DNA of 64,000 nucleotides from Foliimonas ilicis (lineage in GTDB: Bacteria > Pseudomonadota > Alphaproteobacteria > Rhizobiales > Rhizobiaceae). Location: NCBI RefSeq assembly GCF_039939195.1, contig NZ_JBDUUH010000004.1, forward strand, positions 124,001-188,000, read 5' to 3'. Under the pieces are notes generated by a model. That model made no database searches. It had not been told where the DNA came from and worked only from the letters and a program-made list of their open reading frames with translations. This document shows positions 1-10,149 of the stretch, piece after piece (the first letter of the stretch is position 1; each line of letters starts with the position of its first letter). The translations under genes and the position numbers were made by a program.

Positions 1-147
1 CTTCTTGATCTGCATCGACACCGCCGAGGGCGTGCGGAACACCGAATTTGCAGCAGCCGTAAAGCTGCCCGTTTCGGAAATCGCCACGAAGGTACGCAGA
101 ACATCGAGATCGAGCAGCGGCAATGGGTGATTGAGCGGTGCGTTCAT
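1..147 (-). CDS. LysR-family transcriptional regulator, N-terminal fragment
   Basis: The first 49 residues of a protein that continues past the left edge of the window. After a short leader the sequence LDVLRTFVAISETGSFTAAA is the typical opening of a LysR winged helix-turn-helix, with the recognition-helix region (SAVSMQIKK) at the truncated end. The start ATG is at 145-147 on the complement. The effector domain is not visible, so the regulated pathway cannot be told. It is divergent from the DUF1127 gene across about 210 bases. Confidence 0.85.
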   Translation of the reverse strand, partial: MNAPLNHPLPLLDLDVLRTFVAISETGSFTAAANSVFRTPSAVSMQIKK

Positions 148-359
148 GACTTTCTACCTTCAGTTTTTCTGATCGAAAGCTTCATTCCATTTCGTTTGAT
201 TGAACATCGAATAAGGCCGATAGTCAAGATGTCGATGACGGAACTTGGTTCTGTCACCAAAACGCCACCAGCGCGAAATGCGGCCGACACAAAGGGCGAT
301 TAAGCGTCATTCGCGGCCATCGAAAAGCGTTGGTGCAAAAGGAAAAGGAACGAAATGTC

Positions 360-551
360 ATGTCTATCCTGTCGAAGATCGGTCGCCTGGCGACTGAGTT
401 CAAGACCGCCCGCAACCAGTATCTGACCGAGCGCTCGATACGCTCCCTGCCCTTCGAAATTCAGAAGGACATCGGCTGGCCGGAATCGTACCGCCCGAAC
501 ACACGCAGGCACCCTCGCCCGCTGATCGGTTCGTGGGCGGGAGATCGCTAA
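360..551 (+). CDS. DUF1127 small protein
   Basis: A 63-aa basic protein. Residues 1-45 match the DUF1127 (YjiS-like) pattern: an amphipathic helix followed by RSIRSLPFEIQKDIGWPES, where L..L....L.DIG is the family signature. I chose the ATG at 360 because AAGGAAAAGGAA lies about 10 bases upstream and the family starts at this point; a GTG 30 bases upstream in frame is less likely. Members in alphaproteobacteria are abundant small proteins, some reported to act in RNA turnover or in phosphate and carbon metabolism; the role here is unknown. The C-terminal tail (NTRRHPRPLIGSW) is longer than in minimal members. Confidence 0.8.
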   Translation: MSILSKIGRLATEFKTARNQYLTERSIRSLPFEIQKDIGWPESYRPNTRRHPRPLIGSWAGDR

Positions 552-572
552 ATTGCAATCATCGAACAGGCG

Positions 573-603
573 CGCCGGAGCACGGCAGGTAGCTGCTCCG
601 GCG
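573..603 (+). terminator. Hairpin downstream of the DUF1127 gene
   Basis: A perfect 10-bp inverted repeat (CGCCGGAGCA / TGCTCCGGCG) with an 11-base loop, 21 bases after the DUF1127 stop. There is no clear T tract, so it may stabilise the 3' end rather than terminate. The rest of the 552-883 gap is AT-richer than its surroundings; I see no gene or further clear signal in it. Confidence 0.45.
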
Positions 604-883
604 ACGTCATTGATGAAAAAATGACCATTCCTGTCATGCGTCGGCAGCATGACGCATATGAAGCAATCACATAGCTCGCAATTTATGCGCTAAGTCTAAG
701 AAATTGCTGTAAATTTCGGCAAACGACACCCTGATGTCGCTATCGATGTCGCATTTTGTATGTTGCTGTTCGTTTTCGCCGCTCTCAAACGCTCAGGCCG
801 TCACTATATGACAGCTATCAAACGAGCTGCCCCACTCCATAACGCGAAGGCACCCCGTGTAACTCTACGCATGGAGACGTGTC

Positions 884-1024
884 ATGAAATTCTTTTCCCG
901 CTTCTTTCGCAGAAACCGCGAAATGAACATCAATACTGCCCTTGAGCGCCAGAAGCTTGGCCGCACGATGCCCGGCCAGACCGGCGCTGTCGCTGCAGCG
1001 CGCCTTGGCTTCCTGATTCGCTAA
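884..1024 (+). CDS. 46-aa small basic protein
   Basis: A short reading frame of 46 codons that opens MKFFSRFFRRNREMN and ends RLGFLIR. A GGAG sits 7 bases before the ATG and a strong rho-independent terminator follows 32 bases after the stop, so it looks like an independent small transcription unit. The N-terminal half is rich in Phe and Arg and could form an amphipathic helix. The size and the Arg-rich start recall DUF1127-type small proteins nearby, but I do not see that family's signature. Function unknown. Confidence 0.6.
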   Translation: MKFFSRFFRRNREMNINTALERQKLGRTMPGQTGAVAAARLGFLIR

Positions 1025-1056
1025 AACCGAAGCAGTTGCAAGTTCAAGCCGATATG

Positions 1057-1091
1057 AAACCGCTTCGATCGAAGGATCGAGGCGGTTTTTG
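1057..1091 (+). terminator. Rho-independent terminator
   Basis: AAACCGCTTCGATC and GATCGAGGCGGTTT form a 14-bp stem with one G-T pair and a GAAG loop, ending in a run of five T. It closes the 46-aa gene. Confidence 0.85.
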
Positions 1092-1202
1092 CATGGGTGA
1101 GCGCCCTGCAAGTTTGATCTCATCTTGCCGGGCAGATTGGTCTTATCTGCCAAGACAGCAACGCATGTCGCAAATTTAATCTTCGACAGGCCTTCTACCC
1201 CG

Positions 1203-1259
1203 TTGACAAACAAGGGGTTTGGTTGTGACACTTTGTTGATCGCGACATTGATCGCGTCA
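1203..1259 (+). promoter_or_regulatory. Putative promoter region and tandem repeat upstream of the GbdR-like gene
   Basis: A TTGACA box at 1203-1208 is followed by a 12-bp tandem repeat, TTGATCGCGACA at 1236-1247 and TTGATCGCGTCA at 1248-1259, just upstream of the regulator's ribosome binding site. The repeat spacing, slightly over one helical turn, suits an activator or autoregulator site. No convincing -10 hexamer was found, so the promoter call is weak; the repeat itself is plain. Confidence 0.35.
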
Positions 1260-1281
1260 CTCAGGTTTGCGTGAGGTTTGC

Positions 1282-2283
1282 TTGAACGCCGTGAATCACC
1301 CGATCAAAAGATCGCTGGTCTTCTTCCTCATTCCCGATTTCACGATGGTTGCGTTTGCAACAGCGCTCGAGCCATTGCGCATAGCCAATCGCATGATCGG
1401 CTATGAGGCCTATAAATGGCGTCTCGCCAGCATCGATGGAAAGCCGGTTCGCGCTTCAAACGGCGTGGAATGCGCGGTCAACACCTCGCTCGACGACGAG
1501 CGGCGCAAGATGGCAGGCCCCGAGCGCCCTTCCATGGCGATCATCTGCAGCGGCATAAACATCGAAAAATACGCCAACAAATCCGTCTTCGCGTGGCTGC
1601 GCGAAGAATATAATCGCGGTGTGTCGGTGGGCGGTCTTTGCACGGGCGCGCATGTACTGGCCGCCGCCGGACTGCTTTCCAACAAGCGCTGCGCGATCCA
1701 TTGGGAAAATCTGCCGGGTTTTGCTGAGGCCTTCCCGAAAGCCAATGTCTTTGCCGATCTGTTCGAGGTGGATCACAACATCTACACCTGCGCCGGCGGC
1801 ACTGCCGCTCTCGACATGATGCTGAAGCTGATCGGCGACGATTTCGACGACAACCTCGTCAACCGCGTCTGCGAACAGGTTCTGACCGACCGTGTGCGCA
1901 GCCCCACGGATCGCCAGCGTCTACCGCTGCGCGCACGCCTCGGCGTTCAGAACTCGAAGGTTCTGACCATCATCGAACTGATGGAAGGAAATCTGGCCGA
2001 ACCGCTGTCGCTGATCGAGATCGCCGATCATGTCGATCTGTCTCGGCGCCAGATCGAGCGCCTTTTCCGCACTGAAATGGGCCGTTCGCCAGCGCGCTAC
2101 TATCTGGAAATCCGCCTCGACCGCGCCCGGCACCTGTTGCTGCAGTCATCCCTGCCGGTCGTGGAAGTGGCAGTCGCCTGCGGTTTCGTCTCGGCATCGC
2201 ATTTCTCGAAATGCTACCGCGAACTCTATTCCCGCTCACCGCAGCAGGAACGCGTCGACCGCAAACAACTCATCGCGGCTTGA
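1282..2283 (+). CDS. GlxA/GbdR-like regulator (DJ-1/PfpI + AraC HTH)
   Basis: Two-domain regulator of 333 aa. Residues about 10-170 form a DJ-1/PfpI-type (class I glutamine amidotransferase-like) ligand domain, with VGGLCTGAHVLAAAGLL at the nucleophile-elbow position. Residues about 215-325 carry two AraC helix-turn-helix motifs (LSLIEIADHVDLSRRQIERLF and VVEVAVACGFVSASHFSKCYR). The layout is that of GbdR, the activator of glycine betaine, dimethylglycine and carnitine catabolism in pseudomonads. Sarcosine oxidase and three dimethylglycine-dehydrogenase-like genes in the same window support that reading. Start chosen at TTG 1282 because GAGG ends 5 bases upstream; TTG 1267 and GTG 1291 are alternatives. 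Its stop codon overlaps the ribosome binding site of the next gene. Confidence 0.85.
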   Translation: MNAVNHPIKRSLVFFLIPDFTMVAFATALEPLRIANRMIGYEAYKWRLASIDGKPVRASNGVECAVNTSLDDERRKMAGPERPSMAIICSGINIEKYANKSVFAWLREEYNRGVSVGGLCTGAHVLAAAGLLSNKRCAIHWENLPGFAEAFPKANVFADLFEVDHNIYTCAGGTAALDMMLKLIGDDFDDNLVNRVCEQVLTDRVRSPTDRQRLPLRARLGVQNSKVLTIIELMEGNLAEPLSLIEIADHVDLSRRQIERLFRTEMGRSPARYYLEIRLDRARHLLLQSSLPVVEVAVACGFVSASHFSKCYRELYSRSPQQERVDRKQLIAA

Positions 2284-2293
2284 GGACTCAAGC

Positions 2294-3076
2294 TTGACGG
2301 TATGCGCATTCGTCGAATGGCCCGAAGATTTGCGCCCAAGCGGGCCTGTCTGGGATTCCATTCGCCATTCGCTCGATAAGGCTGCGCCGGATTTGCTTGT
2401 CACCAACGAATTGCCTTTCGGGCGATGGATAGCTTCGGCAGAAAAATTCGACGCTGAAGCAGCCCGCAAAAGCATGGATGCGCATGATGAAGGCATCATT
2501 GCGCTCCGTTCCCTTGGCATCGGCGCCGTCATCTCCTCTCGACCGGTCTTGTCCGGCGACAGATTGGCAAACGAAGCTTTCGTGCTTGAGCATGAGCAAA
2601 TACGTGCCCTTCATCGTAAGCAGCTCTTTCCCAATGAAGAAGGATGGTACGAAGCCAGATGGTATGAGGGCGACGAAAACGGCTTCGAGATTCATGAAAT
2701 TGCGGGGCTGAAAGTCGGCATTCTGCTTTGCACGGAATTGATGTTCAACGAGCACGCACGTCACTACGGCAGAGCGGGCGCCGATCTGATTGCCGTTCCG
2801 AGGGCGAGCGGCACCGCCAACGCAAGATGGACAACAGCCGCAGCAATGGCGGCAATCGTCTCCGGCAGCTACGTCGTCAGTTCAAACCGTTCCGGGCAAA
2901 GCCAGCCTGGCCCATTGTTTGGCGGCAACGGCATGGCGTTTGCACCAGATGGAACGTTGATTGCTGCGACTTCCGCAGAAAGCTCGATTGCGACGATCTC
3001 GATAGATACCAATGCAACGGCGCGGCAGAAAAAGGAATATCCCTGCTACGTACCGGAGTTGCCGGTAAGATGCTGA
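2294..3076 (+). CDS. Carbon-nitrogen hydrolase (nitrilase superfamily)
   Basis: 260-aa nitrilase-superfamily enzyme that should hydrolyse an amide or carbamoyl C-N bond in the cytosol. The catalytic triad is visible as Glu39 (TNELPFG), Lys109 (RKQLFPNE) and Cys146 (ILLCTELMF). The start is TTG 2294, with GAGGA overlapping the stop codon of the preceding regulator, which implies translational coupling. Linkage to a GbdR-like regulator suggests a substrate tied to betaine or carnitine-type compounds (for example an amide or N-carbamoyl derivative); this is inference. It converges with the DUF1194 gene with abutting stop codons. Confidence 0.85.
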   Translation: MTVCAFVEWPEDLRPSGPVWDSIRHSLDKAAPDLLVTNELPFGRWIASAEKFDAEAARKSMDAHDEGIIALRSLGIGAVISSRPVLSGDRLANEAFVLEHEQIRALHRKQLFPNEEGWYEARWYEGDENGFEIHEIAGLKVGILLCTELMFNEHARHYGRAGADLIAVPRASGTANARWTTAAAMAAIVSGSYVVSSNRSGQSQPGPLFGGNGMAFAPDGTLIAATSAESSIATISIDTNATARQKKEYPCYVPELPVRC

Positions 3077-3922
3077 TTAACGGCTTTCCCACATCCAGGA
3101 CCGGTCGCGCCACATCTTCTCGCCCGCGAGGCAGTCGTAGCCGCTTGTCGCCGTCGAAACCTTGATCGGCGCAAGCGTGGTTTCCTGCGCCCATGATGGC
3201 GACAACGGACCGGCCAGTTCGAGCACCAGTTTCCGGCGGATCGCTTCGGGAAACTGCGACCAATCATTGACCGGGATCATGAAGGCGCCCGGACCGCCGA
3301 TCACACAGTCGGTATAATATCTGTCGAGATCTTTCATATCGTAGGCGCTGGCCATGCCGCCATTGGTCATCAAAGGCAGACCGTTGATGACGATACCGTT
3401 TGCGACGAGCGAGTCGCGGATTATTGTCACCGGCGCGCCCTGGTTGTTCGGCCCGTCGCCTGAAATATCGATCACGCGCTTCATGCCGCGAAAGCCGCTT
3501 TCCGCGAACAGATCGCCACCGAACTCCAATGCGCTCGATATGGATGTGCGCCGCGCGCTGTTGGCTGGCATGCGCGAAAGCTGCGCCACCACTTTTTCAG
3601 CGTCCTCGCGCGTTTCGATGACCGTCCAGGGTACGATAATATGCTGGGACGTCGTTCCCGCCCATTCGAAATAGGTCACGGCGATCTTGCCGTGAACGCC
3701 TTCCCGGATCGCCTGGATGACGAGATCATGCGTAAGTGCTGCAGAATATCCCGCACGTTGAATTTCCAGCTCATTCGGCGACATGGAAAGCGAAACATCG
3801 ACCGCGAGCACAAGCTCGACATCGACCGGCTCGGCCGCTTCAATATGTATGGGAAATAGAAGTGTCAGCGCCAGTGCAGCGCTGCCTGCAAGACCATGTC
3901 TGATGCGATGCAAACGAGACAT
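3077..3922 (-). CDS. DUF1194 (von Willebrand A-like) exported protein
   Basis: 281-aa protein with a signal peptide (residues about 1-29, hydrophobic core AGSAALALTLLFP, cleavage near IEAA). The mature part begins with a vWA/MIDAS-type motif DVSLSMS and runs with the DUF1194 pattern to about residue 240, including ISGDGPNNQG and the C-terminal DRYYTDCVIGGPGAF block. Members are thought to bind a divalent metal and mediate protein contacts in the periplasm. No partner gene is adjacent; it lies between the hydrolase and a FAD-GcvT oxidoreductase on its own strand, 93 bases downstream of the latter. Confidence 0.8.
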   Translation of the reverse strand: MSRLHRIRHGLAGSAALALTLLFPIHIEAAEPVDVELVLAVDVSLSMSPNELEIQRAGYSAALTHDLVIQAIREGVHGKIAVTYFEWAGTTSQHIIVPWTVIETREDAEKVVAQLSRMPANSARRTSISSALEFGGDLFAESGFRGMKRVIDISGDGPNNQGAPVTIIRDSLVANGIVINGLPLMTNGGMASAYDMKDLDRYYTDCVIGGPGAFMIPVNDWSQFPEAIRRKLVLELAGPLSPSWAQETTLAPIKVSTATSGYDCLAGEKMWRDRSWMWESR

Positions 3923-4015
3923 GACGCAAGGTTACGCGAAAATCCAAGGTTGAAAAGAAAGGCGGCGGTTTTCCCCTCGCCTCTCCCTTCACATTTTCGC
4001 GATTGGTAATAAACC

Positions 4016-6577
4016 TCAGCTTCTTGGTTTGAGGTTTTCCGGGTCGTAAAGCGGCTTATAGCCGACAGCCGCCACTTCGACCGGATAAGTCTCGTCGAAA
4101 TATTCGACATTGAGCTTCCGGCCTTCCTGACAGTAAGCCCAGGGCAGATAAGCAAGTGCGATATTCTTGCCGAGGGTCGGGCCATAGGCGACCGAACTCG
4201 TGAAGGACCGGCGGCCAAGTTCATCGACCAGCGTCTCGCCGGTTTGCGGGTCCATCACCGGCATGATACCGACCGGGTAACGGGCAACGCCCTTTGCATC
4301 GACATTCTCCGTCATGACAAGCGTGCACAACATGGCAGGCTGGTTTTCGCGGGCGCGATACTCGACATGCTTCGCCTTGCCGCAGAAATCGGCTTCCTTG
4401 ACCTTCGGACGCGCAAGATCGGCCTCAAGCAGATTGTACTCGGTCAAAAGGTCGGCGTTCTGCAGGCGAAGGCTTTTTTCCATGCGGCGCGTGTTGGCAT
4501 AAGTCTCGACGCCGAAAGGCATCACACCGGTCGAGCGCAGCGCGTCCCACACCGCCAGGCCATCCTCATAGCGCATGTGCAATTCCCAGCCCTGCTCCCC
4601 GACATAGGAGATGCGGAAGGCGGTGACGTCCTTGCCGCCGATTTTGACGGGCTTGATCGCCGCAAAAGGAAAATTCTCAGACGTCAGACCTTCCGGGTTC
4701 TCGACAACCTTCTGAAGCGTTTCGCGCGCATTCGGACCCCATATGCCGACAGTGACGTATTTCTCCGTCACATCCGTAATCTTGACGTCGAAACCCTTAT
4801 CCTGAGCTACCCGGCGCATGTATTGGTAGTCGCGCGGGCCAGCGTCGGCACCGTCGATCAGCCTGCAACGATCAGCCATGCGGATGACGGTGAAGTCGGC
4901 GCGCACCATGCCCTCCTCGTCGAGGAAGTGGGTGTAGATGCCCTTGCCGATATTGTTATCGCCACCGATTTTGGCCGCGCACAGCCACTCCAGCAGCTCG
5001 ACATGATCCGGCCCCTCTATGTCGTACATGGCGAAATGCGAGAGGTTCACGATGCCGCAATCCTCGCTCATGGCGAGATGTTCGGCATTGGAAACGCGCC
5101 AGAAATGGCGGTTGTCCCATTCGTTTTCGCGCACCGGAATGCGGTTGCCGTATTTTTCGAGCAGATGCTCGTTGGCCGCGTAGCCATGAGCGCGCTCCCA
5201 GCCGCCAAGCTCCATGAAATAGCCGCCGAGTTCCTTTTCGCGCTCATAGAAGGGCGAACGGCGCACATTGCGGCCTTTCGAAAACGGTTCGCGCGGGTGG
5301 ACGGCTGGATTGTAGACCTTCATCGCCGTTTCGGTGCAGCGATCCCAGATCATCTGCTCTTGCGTCTGATGCGGGTAGAACCGTGAATAATCCACCGCGT
5401 GATGATCGATTTCGGTGCGTCCGTCCGTCATCCAGTCGGCGATGAGCTTGCCCATGCCGGGGCCATCCTTGACCCAGATCGCGACAGCATACCAAAGCCC
5501 GCGCACTTTCTGGCTTTCGCCCATGGAAGGCCCGCCATCGCTCGTCACCTGCAGAAGACCGTTGAAGGAATGGCTTTCATTGTAGCCGAGCTCGCCGAGG
5601 ATCGGCGTCAGTTCCATCGCGCGCTCAAGCGGCTCGATGATCTGTTCCATGTCGAGATCGCGCTGCGATGGCGAAAGCCGGGCCTGATGCTTTTCCAGAA
5701 GATCGCGCGGATGGCAAAGCCGCGGATTGGTTTCCTCGTAGTAGCCCCACTCGATCTGCCCGCCTTCGGCAGTTTTCGGGTCGCCGGTGTCGCGCATATA
5801 GGCCGAATTGCCCTGATCGCGCAGCAGTGGCCAGCCGATCTCCTTGCCGGTGCCGGCGAATTCATTGTACGGGCCGAAGAAGGTCAGCGGGTGATCGATC
5901 GGCATGACAGGCAAATCCTCGCCCGCCATTTCGGCAATCAAGCGGCCCCAGATACCGGCGCAAACCACGACATAGTCAGCATGAATCGTGCCGCGATCGG
6001 TCACGACGCCCTTGATGCGGCCATTCTCGATGATCAGCGATTTGGCGGAGGTATTCGCAAAAGCCTTCAGCTTGCCGGAGGCTTCACCCTGATCGACCAG
6101 CTTTCCCGCAACCGTCTGCGAGCGCGGGATGACAAGACCGGCATCCGGGTCCCACAAACCGCCCTGCACCATATCTTCTTCGATCAGCGGAAATTTTTCC
6201 TTGATCTCGGCAGGCTCGATCAGGCGGGCGCGGGTGCCGAAGGCTTTGGCCGAAGCGATCTTGCGCTTGATTTCGTCCATGCGGGCATCGTCGCCGACGC
6301 GGGCGACTTCCAAGCCGCCGATGCGCGCGTAATGGCCCATCTTTTCGTAGAAATCGATGGAATAGAGCGTCGTCCAGCAGGACAGGAAATCATGGCTGGT
6401 CGTGTAGCAAAAATCGGAAGCGTGTGCCGTCGAGCCGATGTCGGTGGGGATGCCGGATTTGTCGATACCGACGATGTCGTCCCATCCCCGCTCGATCAGG
6501 TGATGGGCCACAGACGCGCCCACAATACCGCCCAACCCGATAATGACGACCTTCGCCTTTTCCGGAAACCCTGCCAT
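4016..6577 (-). CDS. FAD-dependent oxidoreductase with GcvT domain (dimethylglycine/sarcosine dehydrogenase-like)
   Basis: 853-aa two-part enzyme. Residues 9-430 are a DAO-type FAD domain (VVIIGLGGIVGASVAHHL), and residues about 470-850 a GcvT/aminomethyltransferase-like tetrahydrofolate domain. Relatives oxidise an N-methyl group and pass the one-carbon unit to tetrahydrofolate. The segment that carries covalent FAD in dimethylglycine dehydrogenase (STWHAAG) reads STAHASDF here: His52 remains but the Trp is Ala and the following residues differ, so substrate or FAD attachment may differ. I chose ATG 6577, 9 bases after GGAG; a TTG five codons earlier is possible. It is the only one of the three paralogues in the window on the minus strand, away from a demethylase partner. 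Confidence 0.85.
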   Translation of the reverse strand: MAGFPEKAKVVIIGLGGIVGASVAHHLIERGWDDIVGIDKSGIPTDIGSTAHASDFCYTTSHDFLSCWTTLYSIDFYEKMGHYARIGGLEVARVGDDARMDEIKRKIASAKAFGTRARLIEPAEIKEKFPLIEEDMVQGGLWDPDAGLVIPRSQTVAGKLVDQGEASGKLKAFANTSAKSLIIENGRIKGVVTDRGTIHADYVVVCAGIWGRLIAEMAGEDLPVMPIDHPLTFFGPYNEFAGTGKEIGWPLLRDQGNSAYMRDTGDPKTAEGGQIEWGYYEETNPRLCHPRDLLEKHQARLSPSQRDLDMEQIIEPLERAMELTPILGELGYNESHSFNGLLQVTSDGGPSMGESQKVRGLWYAVAIWVKDGPGMGKLIADWMTDGRTEIDHHAVDYSRFYPHQTQEQMIWDRCTETAMKVYNPAVHPREPFSKGRNVRRSPFYEREKELGGYFMELGGWERAHGYAANEHLLEKYGNRIPVRENEWDNRHFWRVSNAEHLAMSEDCGIVNLSHFAMYDIEGPDHVELLEWLCAAKIGGDNNIGKGIYTHFLDEEGMVRADFTVIRMADRCRLIDGADAGPRDYQYMRRVAQDKGFDVKITDVTEKYVTVGIWGPNARETLQKVVENPEGLTSENFPFAAIKPVKIGGKDVTAFRISYVGEQGWELHMRYEDGLAVWDALRSTGVMPFGVETYANTRRMEKSLRLQNADLLTEYNLLEADLARPKVKEADFCGKAKHVEYRARENQPAMLCTLVMTENVDAKGVARYPVGIMPVMDPQTGETLVDELGRRSFTSSVAYGPTLGKNIALAYLPWAYCQEGRKLNVEYFDETYPVEVAAVGYKPLYDPENLKPRS

Positions 6578-6721
6578 TGCCCGCGACTCCAAAGTGCTGT
6601 TGCGGCGAGACTATAGGGCGATGCGCGGACGCGAATGCAGCCTGTTTGCGACATTCCAAAAAAGCCGAGCGACGAGATGAAGTTTACGTTTTCGGTGCGT
6701 CCTTCGAGGCTCGCTGCGAAC

Positions 6722-7498
6722 TCAAGCAAACGCCCAGACATCCTCGGCATAGATCCCGACATGATAACCGGCAGTCTTGAGCTTGACCACGACATTGCCG
6801 ATTCCATCCGCAGGCAGCGCGCCGATCTCGATCTTGATCATACCCGGTCGATAACGATTGAGGTCAAGCTGGTCGAAAACCAGCCAGTCCGCACCTTCGC
6901 AATCCACCAGAAATGCGTCGATATGCTCAACATCGTTGCGGTCGAGTACGGATTGCAGTGTATCGGAGGGAACCTGAATGTCCTTCAAATGTGCCTCGAA
7001 TTTATTGAAGTTAAGATCGGCCTTGCCCCAGGCATTCTTGCCCGACATCAAATTGGTGTCGGTGATAGATGAGCAGCCGATGAACTCGATAGGCAGTTCC
7101 CCGCTTTCAAGCGCCAGAGGATCGAACGTCTTGACGGTGATGCTGCCCGGTGTCCGCGTAATCGCGAGCGGCTCGATCCTGAAACGCTCTTTATCGGGGT
7201 AATTGGCTCGAAGCCGCTGCTGATTATAGGGAATGGGTTCCACCAGCACGGCGCGCGAACGAGGAATACGCTTCAGCCACGGCGTGACATCGTCGAAAAG
7301 CGCGCCATCGCAAGCGCCGACATTGACCATCTGGAACGGGCGCGATGAACCGAAACGCGCGCTCAGGGCCGCCAAAGCGAGAAACCTTGTACCCCTTAGC
7401 GGAGCGCCACGGTTCAGAATGCCTACCGGAAGTCCGAGCGCCAGAAAAATGCGCGCAAATTCCATGAATATTGAAGCTTCGGTCCCATCCATGATCAT
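6722..7498 (-). CDS. FkbM-family methyltransferase
   Basis: 258-aa SAM-dependent methyltransferase. MVNVGACDGALFDDV is the glycine-rich SAM motif, LVEPIPYN the acidic second-strand motif, and the later FLVDCEGADW matches the FkbM conserved block. FkbM enzymes typically O-methylate sugars or polyketides. It is the last gene of the seven-gene operon, and its ATG at 7498 overlaps the stop codon of the membrane protein (ATGA). The context suggests O-methylation of a transferred sugar, which is inference. Confidence 0.85.
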   Translation of the reverse strand: MIMDGTEASIFMEFARIFLALGLPVGILNRGAPLRGTRFLALAALSARFGSSRPFQMVNVGACDGALFDDVTPWLKRIPRSRAVLVEPIPYNQQRLRANYPDKERFRIEPLAITRTPGSITVKTFDPLALESGELPIEFIGCSSITDTNLMSGKNAWGKADLNFNKFEAHLKDIQVPSDTLQSVLDRNDVEHIDAFLVDCEGADWLVFDQLDLNRYRPGMIKIEIGALPADGIGNVVVKLKTAGYHVGIYAEDVWAFA

Positions 7499-8682
7499 GC
7501 CTTTGCAAAGATGTCGAAACGCGGTTTCCACATGATGGCGAGCAGCATCAGCATGCCCGACAAAAAGACGAAGTAAAAGCGGTCATCCGGCAGCGGGAAG
7601 CTTGCAAACTTGCCGAGCGTGCCGATGGCGAGCGCGAACATCAGCGCATTTTCGCGGCCCGTCCCCTGCCTGCCCGCGCGCCACAGCAGCGCCCATCCGG
7701 CCATAATCACGACGGAGAGCAGCGGCCAGTCATTGTCGAGCAGCGCCACCACCGCTCCACGCAGATAGCCCTTGAAAAAAGTAGTCAGCGAGAAATCCGG
7801 GCTGAATCCAGCCATGGAATTCTGGATTTCGACACATGAGAAGTAGAAATGCGCCCACCACCCCGGATGCCCGCCAAGCTTGGAGATCAAGACACAGGCA
7901 GTGAGCGAAACGATGAAGGTAAAGGCAATCGGCAGCAACCGCCAACCGAACGCAATCGCGGTCAAAAGCAGCGCGAAAATCAGGATTATGTTGTCCGGCC
8001 TGATGAAAACCGACAAGAACAGCAGGGTACAGGCTGCGAAATCCTGCTTTTTCACGAGCAGATAAATTGCAGCCATTGAAACCAGCGCCAGCAGCATGTC
8101 GGGCGTGACCGCCGTGGTCATATGGAACAGATCGGCGATAACCAGCGCAGGAGCCAGAAAGATCGCACCTTGCAGCGCCTTCTCGCGCCAGAGCCACCAA
8201 AGGCATCCCAGACCGAATAAGAGTGACGGTAATGTCGAGAGCAGGATGGAGGCTTTCGCAATGCCGAATACCGGTTCAAGAAGCCGGATCAGTCCGATAT
8301 AGGCAATTTTTACCCGGTACATGGAAAGCTGTGACTCGAAATCGGCAGGGTTTTCCCATTGGTGTAGATTATACGGATTGCCGCGCTGAAGATTATAAAG
8401 CTGTGCCTCGCGCGCACCTTCTTCTATCGCTTTCCACGTCTCGGCATGAAGTTGTTCGGGGCTGTCCGTGCGGTTTTCAAGTGCGGTCGCGACATAGGCG
8501 ACCATGTCCCAATTGTAGTCTGGCCTTACCCATGAATATGCGGCCACGACCAGAAAAATGGCGAGGAAAAACAAGGCGGACAGGCTGTCGAGCAATGTCC
8601 GGTTCGACGCGGCACGGCCGATTGCATCGGCTGCACCCGTATTCACTGCCCAACCAACCACGCTGCCTTGAGACTGCGCCAT
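7495..8682 (-). CDS. Polytopic membrane protein, GT-C glycosyltransferase-like
   Basis: 395-aa protein with about ten hydrophobic segments. The first transmembrane helix (residues about 33-50) is followed by a long polar loop beginning with RPDYNWDMVAYV. An acidic residue just after the first helix and a large first extracytoplasmic loop are hallmarks of GT-C transferases that use polyprenyl-phosphate sugars. No clear family name comes to mind and the similarity is architectural only. Its place in an operon for lipid-linked pentose synthesis makes it the best candidate for the transferase that uses the donor. Gene 27 bases downstream of the aminotransferase. Confidence 0.6.
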   Translation of the reverse strand: MAQSQGSVVGWAVNTGAADAIGRAASNRTLLDSLSALFFLAIFLVVAAYSWVRPDYNWDMVAYVATALENRTDSPEQLHAETWKAIEEGAREAQLYNLQRGNPYNLHQWENPADFESQLSMYRVKIAYIGLIRLLEPVFGIAKASILLSTLPSLLFGLGCLWWLWREKALQGAIFLAPALVIADLFHMTTAVTPDMLLALVSMAAIYLLVKKQDFAACTLLFLSVFIRPDNIILIFALLLTAIAFGWRLLPIAFTFIVSLTACVLISKLGGHPGWWAHFYFSCVEIQNSMAGFSPDFSLTTFFKGYLRGAVVALLDNDWPLLSVVIMAGWALLWRAGRQGTGRENALMFALAIGTLGKFASFPLPDDRFYFVFLSGMLMLLAIMWKPRFDIFAKA

Positions 8683-8709
8683 ATTCCGCCCCTGCCTTAC
8701 GGTTTTTCG

Positions 8710-10145
<1,436 letters not shown>

Positions 10146-10149
<4 letters not shown>

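Noticed and set aside
5399..6616. A 405-codon open frame on the plus strand
   Set aside because: Antisense to the FAD-GcvT oxidoreductase; no domain and no ribosome binding site that stands out.
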